Source: Alteribacter populi
GTDB taxonomy: Bacteria; Bacillota; Bacilli; Bacillales; Salisediminibacteriaceae
DNA length: 64,000 nucleotides
Assembly (NCBI RefSeq): GCF_002352765.1
Contig: NZ_KZ293963.1
Location: 580,368-644,367, forward strand
Direction of reading: 5' to 3'
Part shown: positions 1 through 8,928 of the stretch, piece after piece
Layout of the letters: each line of letters opens with the position of its first letter
How positions within the stretch are numbered: position 1 is the first letter of the stretch
Notes under the pieces: generated by a model
The model's input: only the letters and a program-made list of their open reading frames with translations
The model's database searches: none
Told to the model about the DNA's origin: nothing
Translations under genes and position numbers: made by a program

Positions 1-3000
1 CTAACGAATAAATTTGCTTCATCAACCTTTGAGGTTGCCTTTTGTGGCCATTTTTCCGCAGGTAAATCAACGTTGCTCAACCGACTCGTTGGAGCTGAGA
101 TACTGCCAACTAGTCCAATTCCGACGAGTGCGAATATTATCGGAATTGAAAATGGTGAGCTTGGTCTTACCGTTCATGCGAAAGGTGAGGAAGATCAATT
201 GTGGTCGGGGGAAATCCCATGGTCCAAAGTACGAGAATGGGGAATGAATGGGCATGATATTTCTGGATTAACGATTAACGCTCCTTTTCCATTTTTGGGT
301 AACTCGAGTCGAATTTTAGATACACCGGGTGTCGACTCTACTGATGATGCCCATGAAGCAGTAACAGTTGAACAGCTTTATACAACGGATGCTATCGTTT
401 ACGTAATGGACTATAACCATGTGCAATCAGAAACGAATCTTTATTTTCTAAAACAATGTTCTCTTGAAAAAAAACCGATTTTTCTCGTGATCAACCAAAT
501 TGATAAACATAACGAAACAGAAATCCCGATTTCGTTGTTTAAAGAGTCCGTAAATGAAGTGTTAGCAAAGTGGGAAATTAACATCATCGACCTGTACTTT
601 ACAACGATGAAACAACTAGACCATCCCTTAAATGAATTTGACCGATTTGAAAAGGCAATAAAGTCACTTTTGTTTCAAGGTCACGAACTTCGAGAACTTT
701 TTAAGGAGCGATTAGAAAACGGTTTTTATCAAGCCGTTAAAAAACGGTTAGGGGAAGAAAAATACGAAGCGATTGAAGACGTTTCTAATGAAATGAATGA
801 ACATGGATATCAGATCAGGCAACTTGAAGAAAAGCAGCATTTAGAGCAAGAGCTCATCAGGCTAGATCAAATAGAGAAAGTGTTAACCCAACAATTTAAC
901 GACCAATTTAAACGAGTGTTTAAAAACGTGACGCTGTTCCCTTATACGACTACAGAGCTAGCTAAACGTTGGATCGAGTCGATGAAGTCTGGATTCAAAG
1001 TAGGTGTACTTTTTACTAAGAAAAAGACTAAAGCAGAGCAATCAGAACGCTTAAGCCGACTAGAGCAGGAGCTCGAGGATAAAGTGAAAACATTGATCCT
1101 TTATAAAGTGAAGGCTTATTTTCAAGGGCTGGACCGGACGAAGCTGACTAATACGGAAGCCTTTGAACATGCGTTATCAGCATTGAAAACACCGCCACTA
1201 CATTCATTATTAATCAACAATGTAAAGGTAAACCATACTGATCGAAACTATGTACGTACGTTCACCCAAGAAATTACGCAAATAATTGTTCGTGATATCC
1301 AGCGTCAAGCAAACGAGCTAATAGCTTTGTACGCCGAGGGAATGGCCGACGATGCACAGGAACAATCCAAAAATATTAAGGATCAACTCGAGGAACTTAA
1401 AGCGATTTCTTCTTACCAAGAACGAATCGATGAGCTTAAACGTTCGTACGATGAAAATCTTCATAAAGTCGGGAAACTGTTAGAACAATTTCCACCGGAC
1501 GATCAGCACAAAAAAACGTTATTCACTATGATGAAAAAAAGCTATCCGCAGGATGAAGGTTCCGGTGTTTCAAAAATTGAACTACCAAAAGAAAGTGTCA
1601 TTTCAACAGAAGAAGAGGAAATTGATAACTTTAGGAATGTTGATTTTTCAGAAGAGAATACGCTCGCCTGGTTAAGTGACGTAAAGAGTACACTTCGAAT
1701 ATTTGAAGGGCAAAGTGTTTTGTCAGAAGAGCGCAATCAGCTGTTGAAACGTATAGCACGCTATGAAAATCAAACGTATGTCATTTCATTATTTGGGGCG
1801 TTTAGTGCTGGCAAATCTAGCTTTGCCAATGCGCTTTTAGGAGACGATGTGCTGCCGGTTTCACCCAACCCAACTACGGCTACTGTCAATACAGTACAGA
1901 AAAGTACGTCTCATCAGCCACACGGTACGGTCGATGTGATCATTAAAAAGGCAGAGAGCTTATCAGAAGAAATCGACGCTGTAAGTAAAGAACTAAATGA
2001 AAAAGTAACGCTAGAAACCTTATCAGACTGGAAGCCAAACAAAAAAGGTTATGTAACTAGCACTCAGAAAACATATGCAGAGTACCTTCTAACATTGCGT
2101 GACAGTTTGGCTGAAACCGATTGGGAATTGGGGACATCGTTCAAGGTTACCCTCAATAATCTTCAAGATATCGTAGCCAAGGAGCAAAATTCTTGTCTCG
2201 TGGAAAAAGTTCATATTTACTATGATAGTCCAATTACGAAAAATGGCATCGTATTAGTTGATACACCTGGGGTTAATTCGATTCATGGTCGCCATACTAA
2301 TGTAGCGTTTCAACAAATGCGTCAATCCGATGCGATTTTTTATTTAACGTACTATAACCACGCATTCTCAAAAGCCGATCAATATTTCTTACAGCAAATA
2401 GGGAAAGTAAATGAAAGCTTTACTCACGATAAATTATATTTTGTGATTAACGCAGCCGACCTTGCAGGAAGTGAAGGAGAGCTACATGGTGTTCGTAAGC
2501 ACGTCAAAGATCAATTAGTGGTAAATGGGATTGAATCACCGCGTCTCTATCACTTATCAAGTAAAGAAGGGTTGAAAGCGAAAAAGGCAAATGTAGAGGA
2601 ATCAAATTCGTTTACTAACTTTGAAGAAGCCTTTTATAGTAAAACGATACTTGAACTCAAAAAATTAAGTGCTGAAACCATTTCCTTACAACTCAGTCAG
2701 TATGCAAACAAAATCGAACATAGCCTTTCCTTTGTGAATGCAAAAGAAGATGAGCAAAAAGAGCAGCATATACGGCTCATGGAGACAGTCGAGCAACAAA
2801 CGGATCGTGTAAAAAAGGCGAGCTTTGACTATGTTCAGCAAGACGTTGTTGATGAATTTGAACAGCTGACAATATATTTACGAGAGCGGATGCGCTTTGT
2901 TTTAAATGATTATTTTACGTCAGCCATTAACGTTACAGTTCTTACTGGCAACTCTAAACGACAACTTCATGAACAGTTTTCCGGAGCTGTTAAAGAGTGG

Positions 3001-3507
3001 ATAGCGTTTGGGGAGCAATTTATGCGACAAGAAGTGGAAGCGACATTGATACGAATGGAGGAACGAATAAAGCGACGTATAAAAAATTGGCTGAAAGATG
3101 AAGAAGCGCGTATACAAAAAGAGTTACCTTACTTGTCATGCGAATGCGACATCGTACTGGGAGAGTTAAAGATCAATATTCGTGAGTATATCATTGATAT
3201 CGATGCGGCCGATTACTCCGATTTTATTAAATCGAAGAAGGACTTTTTTGAAAACGGACGAGTCAAGGAAGTAAAAGATGCTCTTGTAAAAGAAGGGGCA
3301 CTCAAAGCATCTGACTTACTGCAGCAAATGACGCCAGAATTTGAAACTGTGATTCAAACAACTGTTTCAAAATTAGAAGAAACCGTAAAAACACAACTTG
3401 TCAATTCGATTAAGCGGGAACTGACCCGTTTTGAAGCTTTGTTTGACCCTGTTCTAAAAAATGAAATACAAAAAGAGTACAAGCAAGTGAATAAGCATAT
3501 CGATTAA
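1..3507 (+). CDS. dynA: Two-headed bacterial dynamin-like GTPase (DynA/YpbR type), 5' partial
   Basis: The reading frame is open from the first base, so the true start lies upstream of the window; a TTG at 73 is not the start because the first P-loop (GHFSAGKST, bases 46-72) lies before it. The first GTPase half also shows DTPGVD near base 319. A long helical, coiled-coil-rich stalk follows. The second half repeats the fold with GAFSAGKSS near base 1795 and DTPGVN near base 2260, then another helical stalk. Two fused dynamin modules in about 1,170 residues is the DynA architecture of Bacillus, a cytosolic membrane-binding GTPase known to tether and fuse membranes and to help survival of phage and pore damage. 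No transmembrane segment was needed to recognise it. Identification is firm; the missing N-terminus is short. Confidence 0.93.
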   Translation, partial: LTNKFASSTFEVAFCGHFSAGKSTLLNRLVGAEILPTSPIPTSANIIGIENGELGLTVHAKGEEDQLWSGEIPWSKVREWGMNGHDISGLTINAPFPFLGNSSRILDTPGVDSTDDAHEAVTVEQLYTTDAIVYVMDYNHVQSETNLYFLKQCSLEKKPIFLVINQIDKHNETEIPISLFKESVNEVLAKWEINIIDLYFTTMKQLDHPLNEFDRFEKAIKSLLFQGHELRELFKERLENGFYQAVKKRLGEEKYEAIEDVSNEMNEHGYQIRQLEEKQHLEQELIRLDQIEKVLTQQFNDQFKRVFKNVTLFPYTTTELAKRWIESMKSGFKVGVLFTKKKTKAEQSERLSRLEQELEDKVKTLILYKVKAYFQGLDRTKLTNTEAFEHALSALKTPPLHSLLINNVKVNHTDRNYVRTFTQEITQIIVRDIQRQANELIALYAEGMADDAQEQSKNIKDQLEELKAISSYQERIDELKRSYDENLHKVGKLLEQFPPDDQHKKTLFTMMKKSYPQDEGSGVSKIELPKESVISTEEEEIDNFRNVDFSEENTLAWLSDVKSTLRIFEGQSVLSEERNQLLKRIARYENQTYVISLFGAFSAGKSSFANALLGDDVLPVSPNPTTATVNTVQKSTSHQPHGTVDVIIKKAESLSEEIDAVSKELNEKVTLETLSDWKPNKKGYVTSTQKTYAEYLLTLRDSLAETDWELGTSFKVTLNNLQDIVAKEQNSCLVEKVHIYYDSPITKNGIVLVDTPGVNSIHGRHTNVAFQQMRQSDAIFYLTYYNHAFSKADQYFLQQIGKVNESFTHDKLYFVINAADLAGSEGELHGVRKHVKDQLVVNGIESPRLYHLSSKEGLKAKKANVEESNSFTNFEEAFYSKTILELKKLSAETISLQLSQYANKIEHSLSFVNAKEDEQKEQHIRLMETVEQQTDRVKKASFDYVQQDVVDEFEQLTIYLRERMRFVLNDYFTSAINVTVLTGNSKRQLHEQFSGAVKEWIAFGEQFMRQEVEATLIRMEERIKRRIKNWLKDEEARIQKELPYLSCECDIVLGELKINIREYIIDIDAADYSDFIKSKKDFFENGRVKEVKDALVKEGALKASDLLQQMTPEFETVIQTTVSKLEETVKTQLVNSIKRELTRFEALFDPVLKNEIQKEYKQVNKHID

Positions 3508-3641
3508 CTTTCAATAGGAAGTAAAAAACCGGAAAGTGGCTATTGAATTTTCTTCATTGCACTTTTGACCTCCTTATTAAACACGAACACAAGAAAATCC
3601 ATCGATCCTTCCACATAGATTAGATTAAAGGAGGGGAATGA

Positions 3642-3803
3642 ATGGAGACGTTTGGGAGAGGTTGTTTTTACCTCATCGGCGGATTTATAGGTCTTATGGT
3701 GTTATCATTTTTCACGCAAAGCCAAATTAACGTGCCCTGGATCATTGCTATTCCACTCGTTATACTAGCCTTTTGGATCGCGAGTAAAAAGACGAAAGAA
3801 TAA
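3642..3803 (+). CDS. Small two-helix membrane protein, 53 aa
   Basis: A short ORF starts with ATG seven bases after a strong AAAGGAGGGG ribosome binding site. The peptide has two hydrophobic stretches (about residues 9-24 and 31-47) separated by a short polar turn, and ends in a lysine-rich tail (SKKTKE). It is followed within 10 bases by a strong intrinsic terminator, which supports it being a real transcribed gene. I do not recognise the family and assign no function; it is probably an integral membrane peptide of the cytoplasmic membrane. Confidence 0.7.
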   Translation: METFGRGCFYLIGGFIGLMVLSFFTQSQINVPWIIAIPLVILAFWIASKKTKE

Positions 3804-3810
3804 AACGGAT

Positions 3811-3848
3811 AATCCCCCCTCCTCACACTTGCGGGAGGGGGGATTTTT
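3811..3848 (+). terminator. Rho-independent terminator
   Basis: A 12-bp perfect stem (AATCCCCCCTCC with GGAGGGGGGATT) is followed by a T run. It closes the 53-aa membrane protein unit. Confidence 0.9.
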
Positions 3849-3926
3849 CGTCAAATCTCTGGATTATATTAAAAACGTTTCATTTTGATTTTCAATCCTT
3901 CATAACCTTAACAGAGGAGGGAACTG

Positions 3927-5126
3927 ATGGGTAACAGAAATTCATTATTAAATATCTCTGGAAACCTTTGGTCATGGTTAAAAAACGAAGCCGAACGATT
4001 AAAATATGAGAAGCTAGTATCCGTTGACTGGAAGTCACTTAACATTAATCACGATGCTGTGAAGAAAATAGAAGCGGCGTTAGTTGAAAAGCAAACAGGC
4101 CCTTCCTTTGTTTTGTCTTCAGATCAGCAGCTTATTCAATCGATTCGTGTAAAAACAGCTTATAATAACCGAAATAATGTGACGAGAACAACAGCATATC
4201 TCAAGTTCTATTTAGCACATCCAGAAGTTCATTGGGCATTTCTAGCTCACATGGTTTCTAGAAATGGCGGTTGGAACATGACAGATTTAAAAGGGAATTT
4301 ACTTGATGGGATCATGTCACCCAATGATCAGAAGGTTTATTTTTCCTTTTTAGAAAAGGCGAATGCCCTTATTTTTGCAGATTCCTATCCTCAATTACTT
4401 TTATATGAAGCAAGTAAGGAAAAAAATAAAAACTATTTTAGCTTCCTTCCAAAGTTCGGAGTGTCTAGGTTTATGAAACCTATTTGGGATTATTTCTTAA
4501 AAGACCAGCAAGTCTCACAGCTATTAACAGTTGCACTCATCATCAATGAACAACATTATATCGATAAGCGCGTGGTCCAACACCCTCATTATAAAAAAGA
4601 CGTCTTTAACAGTTGGCAATACCAAGCTCAGGACCTTTTTCAGCTAACCCAAGTGGTCTTTCCATATTTTCAAAAGCCAACGAATATTCGTTTAGCCGGG
4701 AAGTGGGTAAAGGATTTTAAAAGTGTCGCTGGAAGAATCACCATTGGAAAAGAACTTTATTCCATTTTGTTTGGCATTCCGTCTATTTACGAGGGGGTTT
4801 TAAGGTTCGCGAAGGAGATACCGCATACCGGTTCCAGAGAAGATTATTGGAACCACGTATTTTCCTCGTATTCAGAGAAACTAAAGAACAACTCTTGGCA
4901 TAGCTGTTCTAAAAACAACGCTCCACCTTATTTGTACAGTCCAACATTAGAAAAAGCATGGGAGGATGTGATACATAAAGCACCCGCTAACGGTGATTGG
5001 TATCAAGGCCCAGGTACTTTTCGTTTTTTTTCCTCAATTAACACACCGAAGTCGTTTGATATAACGAGTGATTATTGTCGAGATCTTCACCATATGACAC
5101 TATTCAAAGAAGCATCTTTGTTCTAA
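3927..5126 (+). CDS. DUF2515 (YppC-like) family protein
   Basis: A 399-residue soluble protein starts at ATG after the ribosome binding site AGAGGAGGGAACTG. The central part contains an aromatic-rich segment (HPEVHWAFLAHMVSRNGGWN) that I associate with the YppC/DUF2515 family of Bacillus, whose function is not known. There is no signal peptide and no clear membrane helix. It ends four bases inside the stop region of the convergent hydrolase gene, so the two stop codons overlap and no terminator separates them. Family recognition is from memory of the pattern and is moderate; coding status is firm. Confidence 0.75.
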   Translation: MGNRNSLLNISGNLWSWLKNEAERLKYEKLVSVDWKSLNINHDAVKKIEAALVEKQTGPSFVLSSDQQLIQSIRVKTAYNNRNNVTRTTAYLKFYLAHPEVHWAFLAHMVSRNGGWNMTDLKGNLLDGIMSPNDQKVYFSFLEKANALIFADSYPQLLLYEASKEKNKNYFSFLPKFGVSRFMKPIWDYFLKDQQVSQLLTVALIINEQHYIDKRVVQHPHYKKDVFNSWQYQAQDLFQLTQVVFPYFQKPTNIRLAGKWVKDFKSVAGRITIGKELYSILFGIPSIYEGVLRFAKEIPHTGSREDYWNHVFSSYSEKLKNNSWHSCSKNNAPPYLYSPTLEKAWEDVIHKAPANGDWYQGPGTFRFFSSINTPKSFDITSDYCRDLHHMTLFKEASLF

Positions 5127-5983
5127 GCTTTCTCTCTTAAAAGTGGCATAGTGCAACAGCGAAATGATCCACCTGACTTGATAATTTCTGAAATTTCAAT
5201 TTCAATAACTTCAAAGCCTCTTTCCCGAAGTTGTCCATTGACACCTTTGTTTACAGGTAAGCTATAGACCTTTTTATTACCAATAGAAAAAACATTCGTA
5301 CCTAAAGTAAACTGCTCTTCTTCAGAAACATGAATACATTCATAACGCGATGTGAGAAGCTCTTCTTCGTGCTCACCTATTACGCCAGGAAACAACAAAG
5401 CTTCAGTTGGACTTACAATATTAAAAATACAGTCAAGATGCAGGTATTTATGAGGAAAAGATATAGGTATAATTTCATATTGCGGTAGCAAGCTTTGTAG
5501 ATGTTCGATCGCTTTTTTGTCTGTTCGATCGCTTACTCCAATGAAGATATTCATGCCATCAACAATGACATCACCACCTTCGATCTTGTCACCTAGTAAA
5601 TTATAATAGCTCGTCTCTGTCATTTTTAACCACGTTTTTAACGATTCCTCCTCTCCTTTACGAATTTTTTGTGCCATTTCTGCTACATAAATCGTTTGAC
5701 CGAGTGTAAACCCAATGTCTCTTGTAAACACTTGTTCAGGATAATTTTCAAGAGGAGGCACATGTATCACTTCAACCCCTTGGGCAAACAAACTTTCTGA
5801 AAAAAGCTGATGCTGCTTTATAGCAAGGTCAATATTGATGCCTTCTTTTTTATATTTCTTTTGTGTTTCGTTAATCACGTCACGGATTGCAATATGCCTT
5901 GGTTCACACAAAACAACCTTTTTCAATTCTCCATACTCAGTATCACAATAAGTCAGCTTACTCTGGTCCATTTCTGATGTCAT
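5123..5983 (-). CDS. Amidinotransferase/dimethylargininase-fold hydrolase
   Basis: The protein belongs to the arginine deiminase fold (guanidino-group modifying enzymes). It shows CEPRH near the N-terminus, a FTRD motif, an EGGDV motif, a HLDC catalytic His region, and a C-terminal GGSFRCCTMPL carrying the nucleophilic Cys. I chose the ATG at 5983 (286 residues), because AGGAGG lies seven bases before it and the family begins close to this point; the longer frame to 6085 reads through the repeat-like sequence upstream. The substrate is not certain: dimethylarginine, citrulline or another guanidino compound. It overlaps the stop of the convergent upstream gene. Confidence 0.82.
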   Translation of the reverse strand: MTSEMDQSKLTYCDTEYGELKKVVLCEPRHIAIRDVINETQKKYKKEGINIDLAIKQHQLFSESLFAQGVEVIHVPPLENYPEQVFTRDIGFTLGQTIYVAEMAQKIRKGEEESLKTWLKMTETSYYNLLGDKIEGGDVIVDGMNIFIGVSDRTDKKAIEHLQSLLPQYEIIPISFPHKYLHLDCIFNIVSPTEALLFPGVIGEHEEELLTSRYECIHVSEEEQFTLGTNVFSIGNKKVYSLPVNKGVNGQLRERGFEVIEIEISEIIKSGGSFRCCTMPLLREKA

Positions 5984-6056
5984 TTGTAAATCCTCCTGAA
6001 AGCATGATATACGATTATTCTTAACCATTCTCAATTCCATTACACAAAGCTGTAAA

Positions 6057-6246
6057 AGAGGATGTTCAAAAAGTCTGGGAACCATACCTGCGTAGAGGAC
6101 CTTTTTCTAAGGGATATTTGCGTCTTTCCTACAGTTAAAAAGCAGTGTAAAATCAAACTACCCAGCGAATCCGTCGAGGTAGCTCGTAGTAATTGCACGA
6201 TGTGACGAAAGTCAAGATGGGAATTTTCCTGACTTTTTGCTCCTTA
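6057..6246. repeat. MITE-like element with terminal inverted repeats
   Basis: The left end reads AGAGGATGTTCAAAAAGTC and the right end, read inverted, AGGAGCAAAAAGTC, giving imperfect terminal inverted repeats around a non-coding 190-bp body. The outer AGAGG-TGTT motif recurs at 11,579 (inverted) and 13,506. No transposase is nearby. Confidence 0.4.
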
Positions 6247-6316
6247 TTATATAAGACATACCAATGGAATTTTGTTCTAAGTGGAAGCTTCATTATCATA
6301 TCAATGGAGTTTGCGA

Positions 6317-6322
6317 TATAAT
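6317..6322 (+). promoter_or_regulatory. Candidate -10 box for cvfB
   Basis: A perfect TATAAT lies 42 bases upstream of the cvfB start. No good -35 box stands at the right distance, so only the -10 element is called. Confidence 0.4.
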
Positions 6323-6363
6323 ACAATTTGAAACTTTTATTCCAGACGGAAAGAAGGCTTAAT

Positions 6364-7230
6364 ATGACAGGATTTCAATCAGGTACGATCGAGAAATTAA
6401 CCGTATCTCAAGAAGTAGCGGGTGATTACGTTTTAACCAACGGAGACGATATCATCGTTCTTCCAAAACAGGAAGTAAATTCAAGCATTGAAGTAGAAGA
6501 GGAAATTGACGTATTTATTTACCAAAATAAAAAGGATCAGCTGATCGCTACGATGACATTGCCTCGGATTACAAGAGAAAATTATGATTGGGCGGAGGTC
6601 ATTGAAAAAGTAAGAGGACTTGGTGTGTTTGTTGATGTAGGGTTACGAGATGATATTTTAGTTTCCAGTGATGATTTGCCATTGATCGAAAAAGTATGGC
6701 CCAAACCTGGAGATGAACTTTTCGTCACATTGGAAACAGATAAGAAAGGCCGCATGCTAGCCAAACCAGCGACAGAAACGGTCGTTCAGGATTCATGGTC
6801 ACATGCGCCAAAATCGATAAACAACCAGCTTATTGGAGGGCGCGTCTATCGTTCCACAAAAGTGGGGTCATTCATCATTACCGAAGCCGGCTACCGTGGA
6901 TTTATTCACCATTTTGAACGAAAAATCGAGCCCCGTTTAGGTGAGTGGGTAGAAGGCCGCGTCATTGATGTGAAGGATGATGGGACGATTAATGTAACGC
7001 TGCGCCCACTGAAACAGGAAGGAATCGAAGTGGATGCAGAGGCAATTTATTACTATTTAGTCCGTGCTGGTGGTGAGATGAAGTTTACTGACAAGAGTGA
7101 TCCTGAAGCGATTCGCGACACGTTTAAGCTGAGTAAGGCCGCATTTAAACGAGCGTTAGGAAAGCTGATGAAAGAAGGAAAAGTCGAACAAAAAGATGGT
7201 GTAACTTCTGTTAAAAAAGAAGAAGAATGA
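6364..7230 (+). CDS. cvfB: S1-domain RNA-binding protein CvfB (YitL)
   Basis: The 288-residue protein has tandem S1-like OB folds followed by a C-terminal winged-helix segment (about the last 60 residues, 'DPEAIRDTFKLSKAAFKRAL'), the layout of CvfB, an RNA-binding regulator of virulence and exoprotein genes in staphylococci. I chose the ATG at 6364, which follows GGAAAGAAGG at correct spacing, over an in-frame TTG at 6328 that has no ribosome binding site. The next gene starts about 30 bases downstream on the same strand, so the two are probably co-transcribed. Confidence 0.85.
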   Translation: MTGFQSGTIEKLTVSQEVAGDYVLTNGDDIIVLPKQEVNSSIEVEEEIDVFIYQNKKDQLIATMTLPRITRENYDWAEVIEKVRGLGVFVDVGLRDDILVSSDDLPLIEKVWPKPGDELFVTLETDKKGRMLAKPATETVVQDSWSHAPKSINNQLIGGRVYRSTKVGSFIITEAGYRGFIHHFERKIEPRLGEWVEGRVIDVKDDGTINVTLRPLKQEGIEVDAEAIYYYLVRAGGEMKFTDKSDPEAIRDTFKLSKAAFKRALGKLMKEGKVEQKDGVTSVKKEEE

Positions 7231-7260
7231 AGCGATGCTGTTATTTAAATGGGTGATCAG

Positions 7261-7938
7261 ATGGGTGACTTGACACACTATTTTATCCTCTTCCTTATCG
7301 TAATCATTCTTTCACATTTCCCCATTATTGGACCCTACATGAAACTGTTTAACACGATGATTCATGAAAGTTTAGGTCATGCTCTGATCGCAAGAATTAC
7401 GGGCGGGCGTGTTGTTTCCATCCGCTTGTTTCAAAATACGGGCGGGTTGGCAATTTTTCAACACCATTGGATTGGACAGGTATTAACCATTTTTTCAGGA
7501 TATCCACTCGCTTCTCTTATGAGTGTCGTTTATATCTATGCATTGTCATTGGGATATTATTTTTATATTGGCATAGCATTATTTGTTCTCCTTTCCTATA
7601 TTTTGATCTTCTGGGTTCGAAACATAGTGGGGTGGGTATGGGTGCTTTCTGTCATGGTCGGAATCGGATCTTTATATCGCTTTGCAGATCCTTATCACTT
7701 TGAACTAGCCATTACCATTATTGGCTTAGCTACCCTCATTCAAGCGTTATCTAGCTCATGGGTTGTGTTTATCCTCAGTTTAAAAGACAGTAAGAATGCA
7801 GGTGATGCCAGCCTATTAGCGAAATCAACCTTCATCCCTGCACCAGTATGGGGGATGATTTTCCTTTTACAAGCTGTTTTCTTTTTCGTTTGGGGGACAT
7901 TAATATGGTTTGGTTATGATCTATCACAATTAATTTAG
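7261..7938 (+). CDS. M50-type membrane metallopeptidase-like protein
   Basis: A 225-residue integral membrane protein with about six hydrophobic segments. Near residue 35 it has IHESLGHALIARITGG, which aligns with the zinc site of the M50B peptidases, but the spacing is HExxxH instead of the usual HExxH. The TGG/VVSIRLF segment after it also fits this family. I chose the second ATG (7261), because GGGTGAT stands six bases before it, while the ATG at 7249 has no ribosome binding site. It lies directly behind cvfB. Whether it still binds zinc is uncertain. Confidence 0.7.
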   Translation: MGDLTHYFILFLIVIILSHFPIIGPYMKLFNTMIHESLGHALIARITGGRVVSIRLFQNTGGLAIFQHHWIGQVLTIFSGYPLASLMSVVYIYALSLGYYFYIGIALFVLLSYILIFWVRNIVGWVWVLSVMVGIGSLYRFADPYHFELAITIIGLATLIQALSSSWVVFILSLKDSKNAGDASLLAKSTFIPAPVWGMIFLLQAVFFFVWGTLIWFGYDLSQLI

Positions 7939-8051
7939 GATAAAAGCTCCCAATTTTTTGTGAAGATCAAATGAAGAAAAGAAACCTTTAGGCCTAGGAG
8001 TAAATTGGTGTTTTATCGAGGGGAAGGCAATCTGATTTTGGAGATAGAAAG

Positions 8052-8081
8052 CAAAAACGCTTCGGATTTTCTCCGAAGCGT
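8052..8081 (-). terminator. Rho-independent terminator of the yitT-like gene
   Basis: A perfect 10-bp stem (ACGCTTCGGA with TCCGAAGCGT) is followed on the minus strand by TTTTTGC, just after the minus-strand gene ends. Confidence 0.88.
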
Positions 8082-8108
8082 AACACCTCTCCAATTTTTA
8101 TAACACAA

Positions 8109-8723
8109 TCATGCTTGTCCAGTTGGATTGGTTTCTACAACTGTTTTTGCAGGGGCGTTTCTCTGCGCGATTTTTCCTTTGAAGATACTTATAATCATTG
8201 AAATCATCAGTACGGAAAGGATTGAATAAAATCCACGAATAAGGCCGACAGAGAAAAGTCCTGTGAGAATTACGAGAAAGTCAAAAACAAACAAGCTTTT
8301 ACCTGGATCAAATCCGAATCTCTTCTGTAAGAAAAGTGAAAGAATATTGGCACCACCTAATGAAGAACCGTTCAAAAATAACACAGATAACCCTAAGCCG
8401 ACGACCAATCCACCTAAAATAGCTCCTAGCAGCGGATTCACGTCAAATGGTGGCAATAACTGTAGAACTTCAGTCATTACTGAAAGAGTTGTAACTGCAA
8501 AAATCGTGGACACAGTAAACTTCCAACCCATTTTATAGAAAGATAGAATATAAAATGGAATATTAATTAAAAAGAATGCTAGCGCAAAAGATGAATGCAT
8601 TAAATAAGATAAACTTAAAGCAAGTCCTGCTGTTCCACCGGTAATAATCGTAGAGCTTTGTAGAATAAGTACTCCGAAACTTACAACCGTACAACCTAGA
8701 ATCATATATAATATACGTAACAT
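8109..8723 (-). CDS. YitT/YczE-family membrane protein
   Basis: The 204-residue protein is almost entirely hydrophobic, with five to six predicted membrane helices. It carries the GGTAGLALSLSY and GSSLGGANILSLFLQK glycine-rich segments of the YitT/YczE (DUF161) family, whose transport or other role is not established. The start at 8723 was taken because AAAGGAG lies about 12 bases upstream and the hydrophobic segment begins there; the upstream extension to 8765 is polar and lacks a ribosome binding site. It is a single-gene unit closed by its own terminator. Confidence 0.8.
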   Translation of the reverse strand: MLRILYMILGCTVVSFGVLILQSSTIITGGTAGLALSLSYLMHSSFALAFFLINIPFYILSFYKMGWKFTVSTIFAVTTLSVMTEVLQLLPPFDVNPLLGAILGGLVVGLGLSVLFLNGSSLGGANILSLFLQKRFGFDPGKSLFVFDFLVILTGLFSVGLIRGFYSILSVLMISMIISIFKGKIAQRNAPAKTVVETNPTGQA

Positions 8724-8882
8724 AATGAAAATAAACTCCTTTAATGTATGCTGACAGTGGATCATTTTTTACACATAAACAGCATTATAACTTTGAAATC
8801 AGAGTTTGACAAACATCCACTTAAACGCATTTCAGCTTTAAATAGATAAAGTGGTTTAATGCTTGATGAAAAATAATAAGCA

Positions 8883-8927
8883 GCAGGTGTCTCGATAGGT
8901 TTAATTCCGACCTGTTGGGACACCTGC
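8883..8927 (-). terminator. Hairpin terminator after the AbrB-type transporter gene
   Basis: GCAGGTGTC and GACACCTGC form a 9-bp perfect stem immediately after the minus-strand stop codon, with an inner AGGT/ACCT pairing. The T tract on the minus strand is weak, so it may act mainly as a 3' stabilising hairpin. Confidence 0.6.
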
Positions 8928-8928
8928 T

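Noticed and set aside
5984..6085. N-terminal extension of the guanidino-hydrolase (start at 6085)
   Set aside because: It reads into the MITE-like element, lacks homology, and the AGGAGG-preceded ATG at 5983 gives the family length.
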